This document shows positions 25,537 through 34,317 of a stretch of DNA of 39,550 bases, in pieces. The notes under the pieces are model-generated. The model saw only the letters and a program-made list of their open reading frames with translations, was not told the origin of the DNA and did no database searches. This stretch comes from CAZTDD01 sp964612675 (GTDB taxonomy: Bacteria; Hinthialibacterota; Hinthialibacteria; Hinthialibacterales; JAKPRU01). The first letter of the stretch is position 1. Every line of letters starts with the position of its first letter. Both the position numbers and the translations under genes were made by a program. The stretch is from NCBI GenBank assembly GCA_964612675.1, contig CAZTDD010000061.1, forward strand, positions 1 to 39,550, given 5' to 3'.

Positions 25537-28476
25537 TCATGAAAGGCTCTCGTCGTCCACGACCAAAACCGTTTCGCTTCCTCCTTGCACATGTTCATCA
25601 ATATTCGAGTCTATTCGACTGTGCTCCTTTTCAAGAATCGGCAGATACACGCCGAACGTCGTCCCTGAGTCCGGTTCGCTCTCCAATTGAATCCATCCCC
25701 CATGTTGCTTCACAATCCCCAAACTGCTGGACAGGCCTAATCCGGTTCCCTCCCCAAAATCCTTCGTAGTAAAGAACGGTTCGAATACCCGTTCCCGAGT
25801 CGCTTCGTCCATTCCCGGCCCATTGTCGCAAACGCTCAACACAACGAAACAGCCCGGCCGTGCGTCTAGGTGCGTCTCACAATACAATTCGTCGACTTGA
25901 ACCGTCTTTGTCTCGATTGTAATCGTTCGGGGTGTTTTGGGCCGCGCCACCCCTCGAAGAGCGTCACGTGCGTTCAGGCACAGATTCAAGAGAACGGACT
26001 CGATCTGAGCCGCGTCCGCTCGGATTTCAGGTAGATGCGCGTCCGTCCGTAGAATCATTTCGACCCGTGGATCCATCGTTGCTCTCAACAGGCTGTAGGC
26101 CTTCTCAATAACCGCATTCAATTGAACCGGCCCCAATTCAACGAGCGATTTTCGACTGAATGCCAGCAACTGCTTGACCAACGCAGATGCGCGATCCGAA
26201 GCCTCCTGGGCGCGGGCGAGTAACGTCGGGACTTGCTCGGGTGGGGACATGGCGGCGAGGCTGATGTTGCCGATGATACCGGTCAGTAGGTTGTTGATGT
26301 TGTGCGCGATGCCTCCGGCGAGCTGCCCGACAGCTTCCATCTTGTGGGCTTGACTGAGTTGCTCTTGGAGCGCTTGTCTCTCCTGCAAAGCGAGTAGACG
26401 ATCCGTCGTATCGCGTACGATGGCCGTGAAGAATGCCTCTCCTCCCTTCGTCCAACGAGCCAGAGAAAGTTCGACAGGAAACTCGCTTCCATCCTTTTTC
26501 AACCCGGCCAATTCGATTGTCTTTCCGATCAAATCGGTGTTTCCAGACGAGAATACATGGGCCAATCCTTCCTGGCGGGCTGTACGAAAACGCTCGGGAA
26601 TCAGAAACGCTGCGGGGAGATCGACAAGATCGTCGGCCGGGCAGCCGAACATCTTCTCCGTCGCGCGATTCCATGAGACGATCGTTCCTTGACGGTCCAT
26701 GGAAATGATCGCATCGTTCGCCGTTTGAAGCACAGACCGAAAGCGATCTTCGCTATCCTCCATGGATTCAAGTGTTCGGCTATTGTGAAGGGCAATGGCA
26801 GCGATTTCGCCGAACGCTGAAGCGAGTCGAATATCGTCGTCCACGAACCCACCCACTTTGTCCGCAAAAAGGAGAAGTCCAACGACTTTTCGTTGAATGA
26901 CGAGCGGAATGAGCAAAACGGTCTTTGTCGACGCGGCTCCTTCGGGCAAAAGGGAGCCCCGGCTCATGTCATCGAAATCGTTGTACAAGGCGGGCTTGCC
27001 TGTTTGATACACCTCGGCAAGAATCCCCTCGATCGGCATTGTGAATGAAAGATCCTCGGAACAGTCCAAGTCATCTGAATCGCAGAAGATGATTTCGTGC
27101 TCCGAGCCATTCTGACTCAACACGGCGACATAACCGGCGGTTGCCCCGACGAGTTTTTTGCACGAATGGAAGATGGCGCCGACGGCGTTCTTGAACTCGT
27201 AAAATTCGAGAACAGCATGAGAACAATCCAGCAGGGCGGCGAATTCCTGTTGCCGCTTCATGGAGATTTCAAGAGAATCCTGGAGTTCCCGCTTGGCCCT
27301 CACCTGTTCCGTAACGTCCAGGGATATCCCCTGCACGCCGACAACGTTCCCGTGGGGATCCATCACCGGCACGCGAATGATGTGTACGTACGTCTTGTTG
27401 TTTTCAGACGCATCTCGCTCCTCGATCAATTCGAGATTCTCGCCGGTTTCCAAGACGTACAAATCGTCCGTCCGGTGCTTCTCGGCTCGATCGAGAGGAA
27501 CGAGATCAAAATCCGTTTTTCCTATAATGGTGCTATGTTCTTGTCCCAGTTCGTTGCGGTAGTATTGATTCGCAAATTGATACGTTCCGTTTCCATCTTT
27601 TCGAAAAACACCGTGAGGAATACTCTCAACCAGAGAAATGTAAAGCGACTCGGAGCATTGTAGCGCTTCTTCCATCCGCTTTCTTTCCGTCATGATGGCC
27701 AACGTGACAACGCAGCCGATGATATGCCCTCCCGGTTTCCTGAGAGGTGTAGCGCTGACAAGAAACTCAGACGACGGATTTGAATGGGAATGCAGCGCGC
27801 AGAATCGATCCATGAACGCCCACACACCGTAAAACGACTCTCCCTTGAGGGCGGCGTTCAACGAGATCTTATCATTGCCACTCGAATGGTTTTTCAACCG
27901 CAGAGGAAATGCGACTTCGAAAGGTTGATGCAATGGATTTTTGCCGCACAAATACTGCGCGGTTTGGCTGGCGCGGATGATCCGGCCTTCCGTATCGCAG
28001 ATCACAACCGCGCCAGCTGCGTGATCGACAATGGCATCGGGGAAACATCCACTGAGGTCTGAATACGTTTGGACGGCGGAATCCTTCACCACGAGACATA
28101 ATCCCCGATCATCTCCCATTTCAAAAGGCGAACATGAAACATCGAGAGGAGTCCGCACACCCTCCGAGTTTTGAAACAACGCGCGGGTTCGGCAGGGGCG
28201 AATCTCGCTACGCTTCAGGAAGGATTCGAACGTGTCTTTCTCTCCGACTTTAACGAAGGATAGGATGGGCGTCCCAACCATCGCTTCGAACGATGAATCT
28301 AACATTCGAACGAGCGGGCAATTGACATACCGAACCACCCCATCGCTCGTCAACAGGGCGGCCCCTTCCTCCATCATCTCGGCCAGTTTGCGAAACACGT
28401 CTTCCATCGTAGTTGCGGTGGCGTGTCGATCCGTAGCGTCCAAGACAAATTGGGGTGTATGCGGTTTCTCATTCAC
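25537..28476 (-). CDS. hybrid sensor histidine kinase, receiver domain truncated
   Basis: The protein is 979 aa from GTG 28476, chosen because AGGAG (complement of 28485-28489) lies 8 bases upstream; ATGs at 28482 and 28497 are poorly spaced. Layout: PAS-like 25-140, PAS-like 140-270, PAS 272-395, GAF 405-555, PAS 570-690, HisKA about 705-770, HATPase about 820-950. The phosphoacceptor is His725 in GGIAHNINNLL, with Asn where most kinases have an acidic residue. ATP motifs DNGPGMD and GEGTGLGLSS are intact. The C-terminus reads GGSETVLVVDDES and stops: only the first strand and acidic pair of a receiver remain, about 110 residues missing next to a palindromic element. It is a paralogue of the kinase at 4663-8412 and the last gene of the chemosensory cluster, 214 bp after parA. 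Confidence 0.9.
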   Translation of the reverse strand: MNEKPHTPQFVLDATDRHATATTMEDVFRKLAEMMEEGAALLTSDGVVRYVNCPLVRMLDSSFEAMVGTPILSFVKVGEKDTFESFLKRSEIRPCRTRALFQNSEGVRTPLDVSCSPFEMGDDRGLCLVVKDSAVQTYSDLSGCFPDAIVDHAAGAVVICDTEGRIIRASQTAQYLCGKNPLHQPFEVAFPLRLKNHSSGNDKISLNAALKGESFYGVWAFMDRFCALHSHSNPSSEFLVSATPLRKPGGHIIGCVVTLAIMTERKRMEEALQCSESLYISLVESIPHGVFRKDGNGTYQFANQYYRNELGQEHSTIIGKTDFDLVPLDRAEKHRTDDLYVLETGENLELIEERDASENNKTYVHIIRVPVMDPHGNVVGVQGISLDVTEQVRAKRELQDSLEISMKRQQEFAALLDCSHAVLEFYEFKNAVGAIFHSCKKLVGATAGYVAVLSQNGSEHEIIFCDSDDLDCSEDLSFTMPIEGILAEVYQTGKPALYNDFDDMSRGSLLPEGAASTKTVLLIPLVIQRKVVGLLLFADKVGGFVDDDIRLASAFGEIAAIALHNSRTLESMEDSEDRFRSVLQTANDAIISMDRQGTIVSWNRATEKMFGCPADDLVDLPAAFLIPERFRTARQEGLAHVFSSGNTDLIGKTIELAGLKKDGSEFPVELSLARWTKGGEAFFTAIVRDTTDRLLALQERQALQEQLSQAHKMEAVGQLAGGIAHNINNLLTGIIGNISLAAMSPPEQVPTLLARAQEASDRASALVKQLLAFSRKSLVELGPVQLNAVIEKAYSLLRATMDPRVEMILRTDAHLPEIRADAAQIESVLLNLCLNARDALRGVARPKTPRTITIETKTVQVDELYCETHLDARPGCFVVLSVCDNGPGMDEATRERVFEPFFTTKDFGEGTGLGLSSSLGIVKQHGGWIQLESEPDSGTTFGVYLPILEKEHSRIDSNIDEHVQGGSETVLVVDDESLS

Positions 28477-28690
28477 GCTCATCGCTCCTGTGTACATGTC
28501 GGAACACGTGCGATTCGCCAGAGAATGAATCGCGGTCCGATCATCGTTTCCCTCCGTGTTCTCCCCGGTGAAATCTCTTGTACACCGCCTGGCCATCTAC
28601 TATCCGGCTCCGTTCCCGCCGAGAGAAGCGTCTCTTTCTGCGGCACGCGCACGATCCCTCGAACACGCAAGCCGGCGGGGATCTCAGTAG

Positions 28691-29464
28691 TCAACGATGC
28701 ACCAGGAGATCTTCCAATTCGCGTACGAGATCGCGATAGTCGGTTGCACCTCGGCTCTTCGGCGCATAATGGCGGACCGGCCGGCCCGCAGCGAAAGCCT
28801 CGGCTAATTGAACGTTCGTTCGAATTCCCTGCATCATTTTTCGTTCGCCGAATTGCTGCTTCAGTTTGTTCAAAACGTGACGGTGGAGATTCGTGCGTCG
28901 ATTCATCATCACGGGCAGAAGGGCGAGCAAACGCAGTCCTCTGTTGTACCGTGTCGCCACTTTATAGAACAGCCGAGCCAATTGCCCAACACCGACTTCG
29001 GACAGAAAGTGGGGAAGGAACGGCACGAGTACGGCGTTGGCCGACGCCAATGCGCTGACCGATGCAATATCCAGCGTTGGGGGCGTATCGAGAACCACGC
29101 GATCGAAGCGGCTCCCAATCGTCTCGTCCGCCAGGTGCAGTCTCAACACCTCGGCACGTCCGTCGATCTCCGTTTCTTCGAAATTCCGATCGGCGGGAGC
29201 AAGCCATAGATGGTCGATCGGCGTCGATCGAATAACCTTCGAGAATTCGAATTGGCTGTCGCAAAACATTCCATGAACGAACGGTCCATCGCGACCAGGC
29301 TCGGCACATCCCACGCCATAACCGGCGTGTGCTTGCGAATCGAGATCAACAAGCAGCGTCCGGTACCCGTGACTCGCCCACTCCGCCGCCACGTTCACAG
29401 CGGTTGTGGTTTTTCCGGTCCCTCCCTTTCGGTTTGCCACAGCGACGATCAGAGGCGGATTCAC
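28691..29464 (-). CDS. ParA/MinD-family ATPase of a chemosensory cluster
   Basis: The protein is 257 aa. The GTG start at 29464 has AAAGGAGG about 9 bases upstream. The deviant Walker A KGGTGKTTT (Lys13 signature, Lys18), Walker A' VDLDSQ (Asp40) and Walker B VVLDTPPT are complete. ATP-dependent dimers of this family bind DNA nonspecifically and position plasmids, chromosomes or protein arrays. No ParB gene or parS site is adjacent. The gene is 16 bp after the STAS-like gene in the che operon, recalling the ParA homologue PpfA that partitions a cytoplasmic chemoreceptor cluster in Rhodobacter sphaeroides. Positioning the soluble receptor array is the likely role, by inference. Confidence 0.92.
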   Translation of the reverse strand: MNPPLIVAVANRKGGTGKTTTAVNVAAEWASHGYRTLLVDLDSQAHAGYGVGCAEPGRDGPFVHGMFCDSQFEFSKVIRSTPIDHLWLAPADRNFEETEIDGRAEVLRLHLADETIGSRFDRVVLDTPPTLDIASVSALASANAVLVPFLPHFLSEVGVGQLARLFYKVATRYNRGLRLLALLPVMMNRRTNLHRHVLNKLKQQFGERKMMQGIRTNVQLAEAFAAGRPVRHYAPKSRGATDYRDLVRELEDLLVHR

Positions 29465-29480
29465 GACTCGCGACCTCCTT

Positions 29481-29729
29481 TCAGCGCCCTGGTCTAGACA
29501 AAAGGACCGGCAAAACCCATTCCCACAGAAACGAATCGTCGGGCGGTACGGACACGGGCCGCTGAGCTGCTATCAGGACCTGCAAGAGTGCCCCATGCAA
29601 TCCGTCACAGCGGCTGAGATCGATCGTTCCCTCCGGGCTGTTCTCAAGCCAGTTCATCAAGACTTCCACTTCTTCCAGAGCACACCGCCCCTCGAAAACG
29701 GCTATCTTCCCACTGTATTCTATAGGCAT
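29481..29729 (-). CDS. small STAS-like protein
   Basis: The protein is 82 aa. An N-terminal strand (YSGKIAVFEG) is followed by helix ALEEVEVLMNWLEN, strand TIDLSRCDGLHGALLQVLIAA and a C-terminal helix. This order and the IDLSxCxxLHGALLQVL phrase match STAS-type anti-anti-sigma folds, in which a Ser or Thr in the D(L)S position may be phosphorylated. The start codon overlaps the end of cheA by 10 bp, so translation is coupled. It may bind a partner such as ParA or CheA; no anti-sigma kinase is encoded nearby. Confidence 0.75.
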   Translation of the reverse strand: MPIEYSGKIAVFEGRCALEEVEVLMNWLENSPEGTIDLSRCDGLHGALLQVLIAAQRPVSVPPDDSFLWEWVLPVLLSRPGR

Positions 29730-32434
29730 TTCGCCACCTCCTTCAGATTCAGGACCGGCAGCACACGACCGTCACCGAGTAGCGCCGCCCCGGCATAAAT
29801 CTTGAACTTCGCCATGCACCCATCCATTCGCTTCAGAATAACGTCCACGCTCTCGTAAAACCGATCCACCCCGAGACCGAGCTGCTGTCCCGCAACATCG
29901 ACTACGAGGATGGCCACTTCCCCGTTCGTTCCCGCTTGATGCGCTTTCCCATTCAGTCCCAAGACTCGATCCAACCGGCTCAATGGAATCACGCGATCCC
30001 GCAAGACCACCGTCTCGCGGTTCTTGATCCGATGGATGTCTTTGCTGGACACACGAACGGTTTCGACAATCTCTCGTATGCCCACACCATAGGTCTCATT
30101 CCCAACCTCGATCATCATCACGTGCGTAACCGCCATGGACAGCGGCAATGAAAGTCGTATGCATGTCCCCTTTCCCTTCTCGCTGTTCACCGAAAGCGTC
30201 CCCCCCTTCTGAGTCACCATCGTGCGGACGACATCCATGCCAACCCCGCGCCCGGACAGATCGGAGACTTCCTCGACCGTGGAGAATCCCGGATGAAATA
30301 TTAACTGAATCGCGTCTTCATCACTCGTTGTTTCGACCTGTTCTTCAGTCAATAATCCCTTCGTATAGGCTCTTTGCTTCACCTTCTCCGGATCGATGCC
30401 TCTCCCGTCGTCTCGAATTTCGATCTCGATGTGGTCGTCCGCTTGCGTGGCGGACAAGCGAATCTCGCCCTCCGGGTTTTTGCCTGTGGACGTTCGTTCC
30501 GCCGGCGATTCGATCCCGTGGTCGATACTGTTTCGCAGCAGATGAATGAGAGGATCGGCCAGATCTTCCGCAACATTCTTGTCGGCCTCCGTTTCTTCTC
30601 CTTCCATGACAAGCCGAATTCGTTTGTCGAGTCGGCGAGAAAGATCGCGAACGAGACGCGGGAAACGCTGGAAAATGTGCGATACAGGCACCATTCGGAC
30701 CTGCATGACCGCACCCTGCAAATCGTCCGCGATCCGATTAATGACACCGTATTGTCCCTTGATTTCCTTGGACAGCTCTCGTGCACCGAAAGCTTCGTCT
30801 GCGCGTTTGGCCAAGAATGGCAAACTGTTTTTCGCCACGACGAGTTCACCGACCAAGTCGATCAACGCGTCGATTTTGCCCTGGTCCACTTTGAGAGTCG
30901 TGATCTTCCTGCCGGTACCGAAATCGTCGGAACGACCTCGTATACTGCTTGGCACGGCCCCCTCCTCCACCGGCTCCTTGTTGTCGGAACCCGGGTGCAA
31001 TTTCGAATTCACGGTTGAACTCGTTTCCGCCGGCTGCCCGCCGAAACTCTCCTGGCCGGTGCCGGCGGCCTGGCTGAATCGCAGCATGACCAAGGCTTCG
31101 GCGGCAAGATCTCGTATGGGCATGAGGTCGAGGTTTTCGCCTGATGGCTTTTGGGCCTGCTCCAGACGAAGGCACAATTCTGTCAATCCGGTCTGCCGGA
31201 ATACTCGGTCAAGAACCGTGACAACCGAAGCAAGACGGCCGGGGCGCATCTCCGGTTCACAAGGCAACGAAAGCAGCTCCACTTGGGCCTGCATGATTTC
31301 CGCCCCGGCATCGACAAGATACGATGGGATTTCGATATCTCGTCCGCAAACACCTTCGTCGGCAGCCGGGTCCGTCCAGCCCGTTCTCGAAACCCCACAG
31401 GACAAGGGGTTTCCCGTCGCCACAACGTCGAGAAGCCGTTTCATCAGACCCGTATCCACTTCCTGCTCATTCAAAACCGCTTCAAGCCATTGAAGAGAGG
31501 ATCTCTGAATGAGGTCCGGTCCCGCCAATTCAAGCGCGGCTTGAATGGCGACACGAAGATCTTCCCATTTCTCGCTCATGACAAGAGCGCGCGCGTCTTC
31601 TACAAAGCCCGCGAATAGTCCTGAATCTCCCGCGCTGCCCGTGGGAAATACCAGCGAAACCCGAGACAGAGGCTCGATTTCAACCGACTCGGCAACTTCG
31701 TGAAAGTGCTGTCGAATCGCCTCCTCCGACGACTCGATTACAGCATGAAAATCCAAAATGCATCGATAGGGTTCGAATTCGGCCATGTCCGCACAGGGCT
31801 CCCGAGTGTTGATGCTAAGTAATTTCAACCCCGGAATCCTCTGCACGAGATCGAGTGGGTCGATATCGTGAAAAAAGCATTGCTCGTTCGGCATATACCG
31901 AACAACCCGCAACGGGCTCTTGCCTTTGCAGTATAGGTCGCGTCGAGAACTGTCGGATAAAGCAATGAGCCAGTCAAGCCATACGTTGGGCTCCGGATCC
32001 GGTCGAGTTGTCGTTTGGGAGCCGGCAACTCCGTCCCGAGTGTCCGGCACATCGGACATCAAAGCGCGCAACGCCTCGCTCAAGTCCTTCCCAATCCCCG
32101 TCGCCGAGTCCGGAAGAGTATTCGCCTTTTCGAGTGCATCCAGCCAGTCGTTGATTTGATCGAAACTATCCAGAAAGATGTCCGCCATGGTCGATGTGAA
32201 CGCAACGCGTCCTTGTCGGATGGCGTCCAGAACGTCCTCCGCCGCATGAACCACCTCGGTCAGCGGTCCAACGTCAAACATCCCGCTCCCACCTTTGATC
32301 GTGTGCATTGCGCGAAAAAGATGATTGAGTGTTTCCGAATCGTCGGGAGACTTCTCCAAAAGGAGGAGAGACTCTCCCACCGTCTCCAGAAGTCCCTTCG
32401 ATTCAGCCACGAAGAAAGATGTCAAACGTTTCAT
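29720..32434 (-). CDS. cheA: CheA chemotaxis-type histidine kinase
   Basis: The protein is 904 aa. The HPt domain is at 1-105 with phosphoacceptor His44 in AMHTIKGGSGMF. A P2-like ferredoxin-fold candidate is at about 168-255 (VRYMPNEQCFFHDIDPLDL, PYRCILDFHAV). A helical region of unknown role spans about 260-500. The dimerisation domain P3 begins near 510 (KVDQGKIDALIDLVGELVV). The ATPase P4 spans about 560-765 with HLLRNSIDHGIE, DDGRGID and GRGVGMDVV. The CheW-like P5 is at 768-904. The long insert between P2 and P3 exceeds that of E. coli CheA (654 aa). It phosphorylates CheY and CheB. Its start overlaps the cheY stop by 4 bp. Confidence 0.96.
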   Translation of the reverse strand: MKRLTSFFVAESKGLLETVGESLLLLEKSPDDSETLNHLFRAMHTIKGGSGMFDVGPLTEVVHAAEDVLDAIRQGRVAFTSTMADIFLDSFDQINDWLDALEKANTLPDSATGIGKDLSEALRALMSDVPDTRDGVAGSQTTTRPDPEPNVWLDWLIALSDSSRRDLYCKGKSPLRVVRYMPNEQCFFHDIDPLDLVQRIPGLKLLSINTREPCADMAEFEPYRCILDFHAVIESSEEAIRQHFHEVAESVEIEPLSRVSLVFPTGSAGDSGLFAGFVEDARALVMSEKWEDLRVAIQAALELAGPDLIQRSSLQWLEAVLNEQEVDTGLMKRLLDVVATGNPLSCGVSRTGWTDPAADEGVCGRDIEIPSYLVDAGAEIMQAQVELLSLPCEPEMRPGRLASVVTVLDRVFRQTGLTELCLRLEQAQKPSGENLDLMPIRDLAAEALVMLRFSQAAGTGQESFGGQPAETSSTVNSKLHPGSDNKEPVEEGAVPSSIRGRSDDFGTGRKITTLKVDQGKIDALIDLVGELVVAKNSLPFLAKRADEAFGARELSKEIKGQYGVINRIADDLQGAVMQVRMVPVSHIFQRFPRLVRDLSRRLDKRIRLVMEGEETEADKNVAEDLADPLIHLLRNSIDHGIESPAERTSTGKNPEGEIRLSATQADDHIEIEIRDDGRGIDPEKVKQRAYTKGLLTEEQVETTSDEDAIQLIFHPGFSTVEEVSDLSGRGVGMDVVRTMVTQKGGTLSVNSEKGKGTCIRLSLPLSMAVTHVMMIEVGNETYGVGIREIVETVRVSSKDIHRIKNRETVVLRDRVIPLSRLDRVLGLNGKAHQAGTNGEVAILVVDVAGQQLGLGVDRFYESVDVILKRMDGCMAKFKIYAGAALLGDGRVLPVLNLKEVAKCL

Positions 32435-32805
32435 GGTGTGCTCCCTCCCGTCAAGAGCGTCACATAGTCCCGAAAACTCTCCGGACGCACCGGCTTGACT
32501 AGGTAAAGGTTGGCTCCCGCATGATAGGCTTGTTCTCTGTCGCTCCGCTCCGCTTCGGTGCTGATCATGATGACAGGAGTCGCTTGGAGTTCGGTTGTCT
32601 TTCTCATCTCTTTGAGTAGACGATACCCGTCCATCTTCGCCATGTTCACATCCACCAACAACAGGTCGAATGGAGTGACCAGCGCCTTTTCCAGCGCTTC
32701 CACACCGTTCTCCGCTTCTTCGACGGTATGGCCCAGTCCCTCCAGCAACTGTCTGTGATACATCCGAACTGTGACCGCGTCGTCCACAACTAATACTCGT
32801 TTCAT
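32431..32805 (-). CDS. cheY: CheY-type single-domain response regulator
   Basis: The protein is 124 aa. It starts at MKRVLVVDD (32805), with AAGGT about 8 bases upstream; an earlier in-frame ATG at 32844 lies inside cheR. The acidic pair Asp8/Asp9, phosphoacceptor Asp52 in LLLVDVNMAKMDGY, switch Ser/Thr in MISTEA and Lys in YLVKPV are all present. It has no output domain, so it acts by protein binding. The output target is not evident, since no flagellar or pilus motor gene is nearby. It is translationally coupled to cheA (4-bp overlap) and starts 13 bp after the cheR stop. Confidence 0.95.
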   Translation of the reverse strand: MKRVLVVDDAVTVRMYHRQLLEGLGHTVEEAENGVEALEKALVTPFDLLLVDVNMAKMDGYRLLKEMRKTTELQATPVIMISTEAERSDREQAYHAGANLYLVKPVRPESFRDYVTLLTGGSTP

Positions 32806-32818
32806 AATCGGACCTTTC

Positions 32819-33658
32819 TCATACGGGCTTCTGATAGGTGACACAATTCGAGAACCGGCGCACGGTGAAAAGCGATGACGATCGGCTCATGGTTTCGGAA
32901 TGGCCCAAAAACAGGAAGCCGCCTGGATTGAGCGCATCATACAGATACTCGATGGCTTGACGCCGCGATATGTCGTCAAAATAGATCAGAAGATTCCGGC
33001 AGAAAACGAGATCAAAATCGCGGAAAGAACGGGTCTGCTCGCGATCGACCAGATTGGCCTGTTTGAAGTCCACGGATGCTTTTAGATCGTCGGAAATCTG
33101 GAAACAGCCGTTCGGAAGCGACTTGAAGTATTTCTTCAAGACAGCATCCGGGAGGTATTGAACGGAACGGGTGGAGTAGACGCCTCGTTCGCATTCTCTC
33201 AATACATGCGTATCGATATCCGATGCAACCAGTTCCACGTCCACATTGTTGATCGCAGGCCACGAGTCGAGAAGAAACAGAGCGATCGAATACGCTTCCT
33301 CACCCGTGGAACAGGGAATCGACCAGATCCGAATCGGACGTCCGTTCGACTTCCGCTTCACAACCTCGTCAAGCACTGTGTCGACCATGCATTTAAGCTG
33401 GTAGTCTTCGCGGAAGAAGTACGTCTCATTGACGGTCATCGCATTGATGAGAGCCTCGAGTTCTTCCCCCGAGACCTGAAAACGCAGAAATGTGAAATAG
33501 GAACGAAAGGAACTATGCTCCGTCGCCTTAATACGGTCAACCAGTCTCTTGTCGACGAAGTATCGTTTGGTGTCGGCGAAGAACAGTCCGGTTTTCCGAT
33601 AGAAATAGTCCCGGAATCGCTCAAACTCAGCATCCGTTATCTCGAATTCTTTCGTCAT
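32819..33658 (-). CDS. cheR: CheR chemoreceptor glutamate methyltransferase
   Basis: The protein is 279 aa. The N-terminal helical domain (about 1-75) ends with MTVNETYFFRE, the CheR signature. The SAM-binding motif IPCSTGEEAYSIAL and the FCRNLLIYFD motif in the catalytic domain are intact. It transfers methyl groups to receptor glutamates, here presumably on the soluble receptor at the head of the operon. The start codon overlaps the stop of the HEAT-repeat gene by 4 bp. Confidence 0.96.
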   Translation of the reverse strand: MTKEFEITDAEFERFRDYFYRKTGLFFADTKRYFVDKRLVDRIKATEHSSFRSYFTFLRFQVSGEELEALINAMTVNETYFFREDYQLKCMVDTVLDEVVKRKSNGRPIRIWSIPCSTGEEAYSIALFLLDSWPAINNVDVELVASDIDTHVLRECERGVYSTRSVQYLPDAVLKKYFKSLPNGCFQISDDLKASVDFKQANLVDREQTRSFRDFDLVFCRNLLIYFDDISRRQAIEYLYDALNPGGFLFLGHSETMSRSSSLFTVRRFSNCVTYQKPV

Positions 33659-34287
33659 TGCTCGCCCCCTATCCGACGAATGGCGGCATCCACCGCGAAA
33701 CAGAGATACGACTCGCCCGCGAAGCGCTCCTTAATCTCAACCAGGGCGGGCACAAAGTCGGGCGTCCCAACTTCCGCCAGATGGTCGATGGCTGCACCTA
33801 CGACATTCACATGCTCGTCATGTTGCGCAACGCGCAGAAGCCATTCGGGTGTCTTCGGGTGTGCGAGATCCAGAAGGATGCCGACCGCCAGAATCCGAAC
33901 ATCCGAATCGGGATCCGTGAGCAGCGTTTCCATGTATGGATCAAGGTCCTCCGGCATTTTCTGGAGAACTTCCACGACTCCGTTGCGCAGTGCGGCATTC
34001 TCGCTCCGCAAAAATGGGATCAGGTTCTGAATGACTGGTTTGCCTCCGATACGTCTCGCACTTTCCAGTATGGCCTCGCAAACAGCGAGGTCTTGCTCGA
34101 CCGCAAGTTGATTGCAGAGCGGCTCGACTGCTTCGGAGAACTCCCCCAAATCCCTGGCCGCCCAGCGCCTGACATTCGCGTCCTCATCCTCCAGCTGGAT
34201 CAACAAGGTGTCGAAGTTGCGCTCACTTTGGCGACGGTCGACGTTCGGTGTTTCTGTGCTTTTTAGGCGACGTTTCACGAAAGCCAT
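33655..34287 (-). CDS. HEAT-repeat protein of a chemosensory operon
   Basis: The protein is 210 aa, built of about five paired-helix HEAT units. Examples are LEDEDANVRRWAARDLGEF, LRSENAALRNGVVEVLQKM, LTDPDSDVRILAVGILLDL and HVNVVGAAIDHLAEVGTPD. It has no catalytic motif or signal peptide, so it is a cytoplasmic scaffold. HEAT-repeat proteins occur in several alternative chemosensory operons, but their role is poorly known; binding to receptors, CheR/CheB or ParA is plausible. It lies between cheB (30-bp gap) and cheR (4-bp overlap). Confidence 0.9.
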   Translation of the reverse strand: MAFVKRRLKSTETPNVDRRQSERNFDTLLIQLEDEDANVRRWAARDLGEFSEAVEPLCNQLAVEQDLAVCEAILESARRIGGKPVIQNLIPFLRSENAALRNGVVEVLQKMPEDLDPYMETLLTDPDSDVRILAVGILLDLAHPKTPEWLLRVAQHDEHVNVVGAAIDHLAEVGTPDFVPALVEIKERFAGESYLCFAVDAAIRRIGGEQ

Positions 34288-34317
34288 CTTTCCATCCTTT
34301 GTTCCGTTCGCCGGATC

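Noticed and set aside
33158..34030. 290-codon plus-strand frame across cheR and the HEAT gene
   Set aside because: It is antisense to two well-supported genes in an overlapping operon and has no homology signal.
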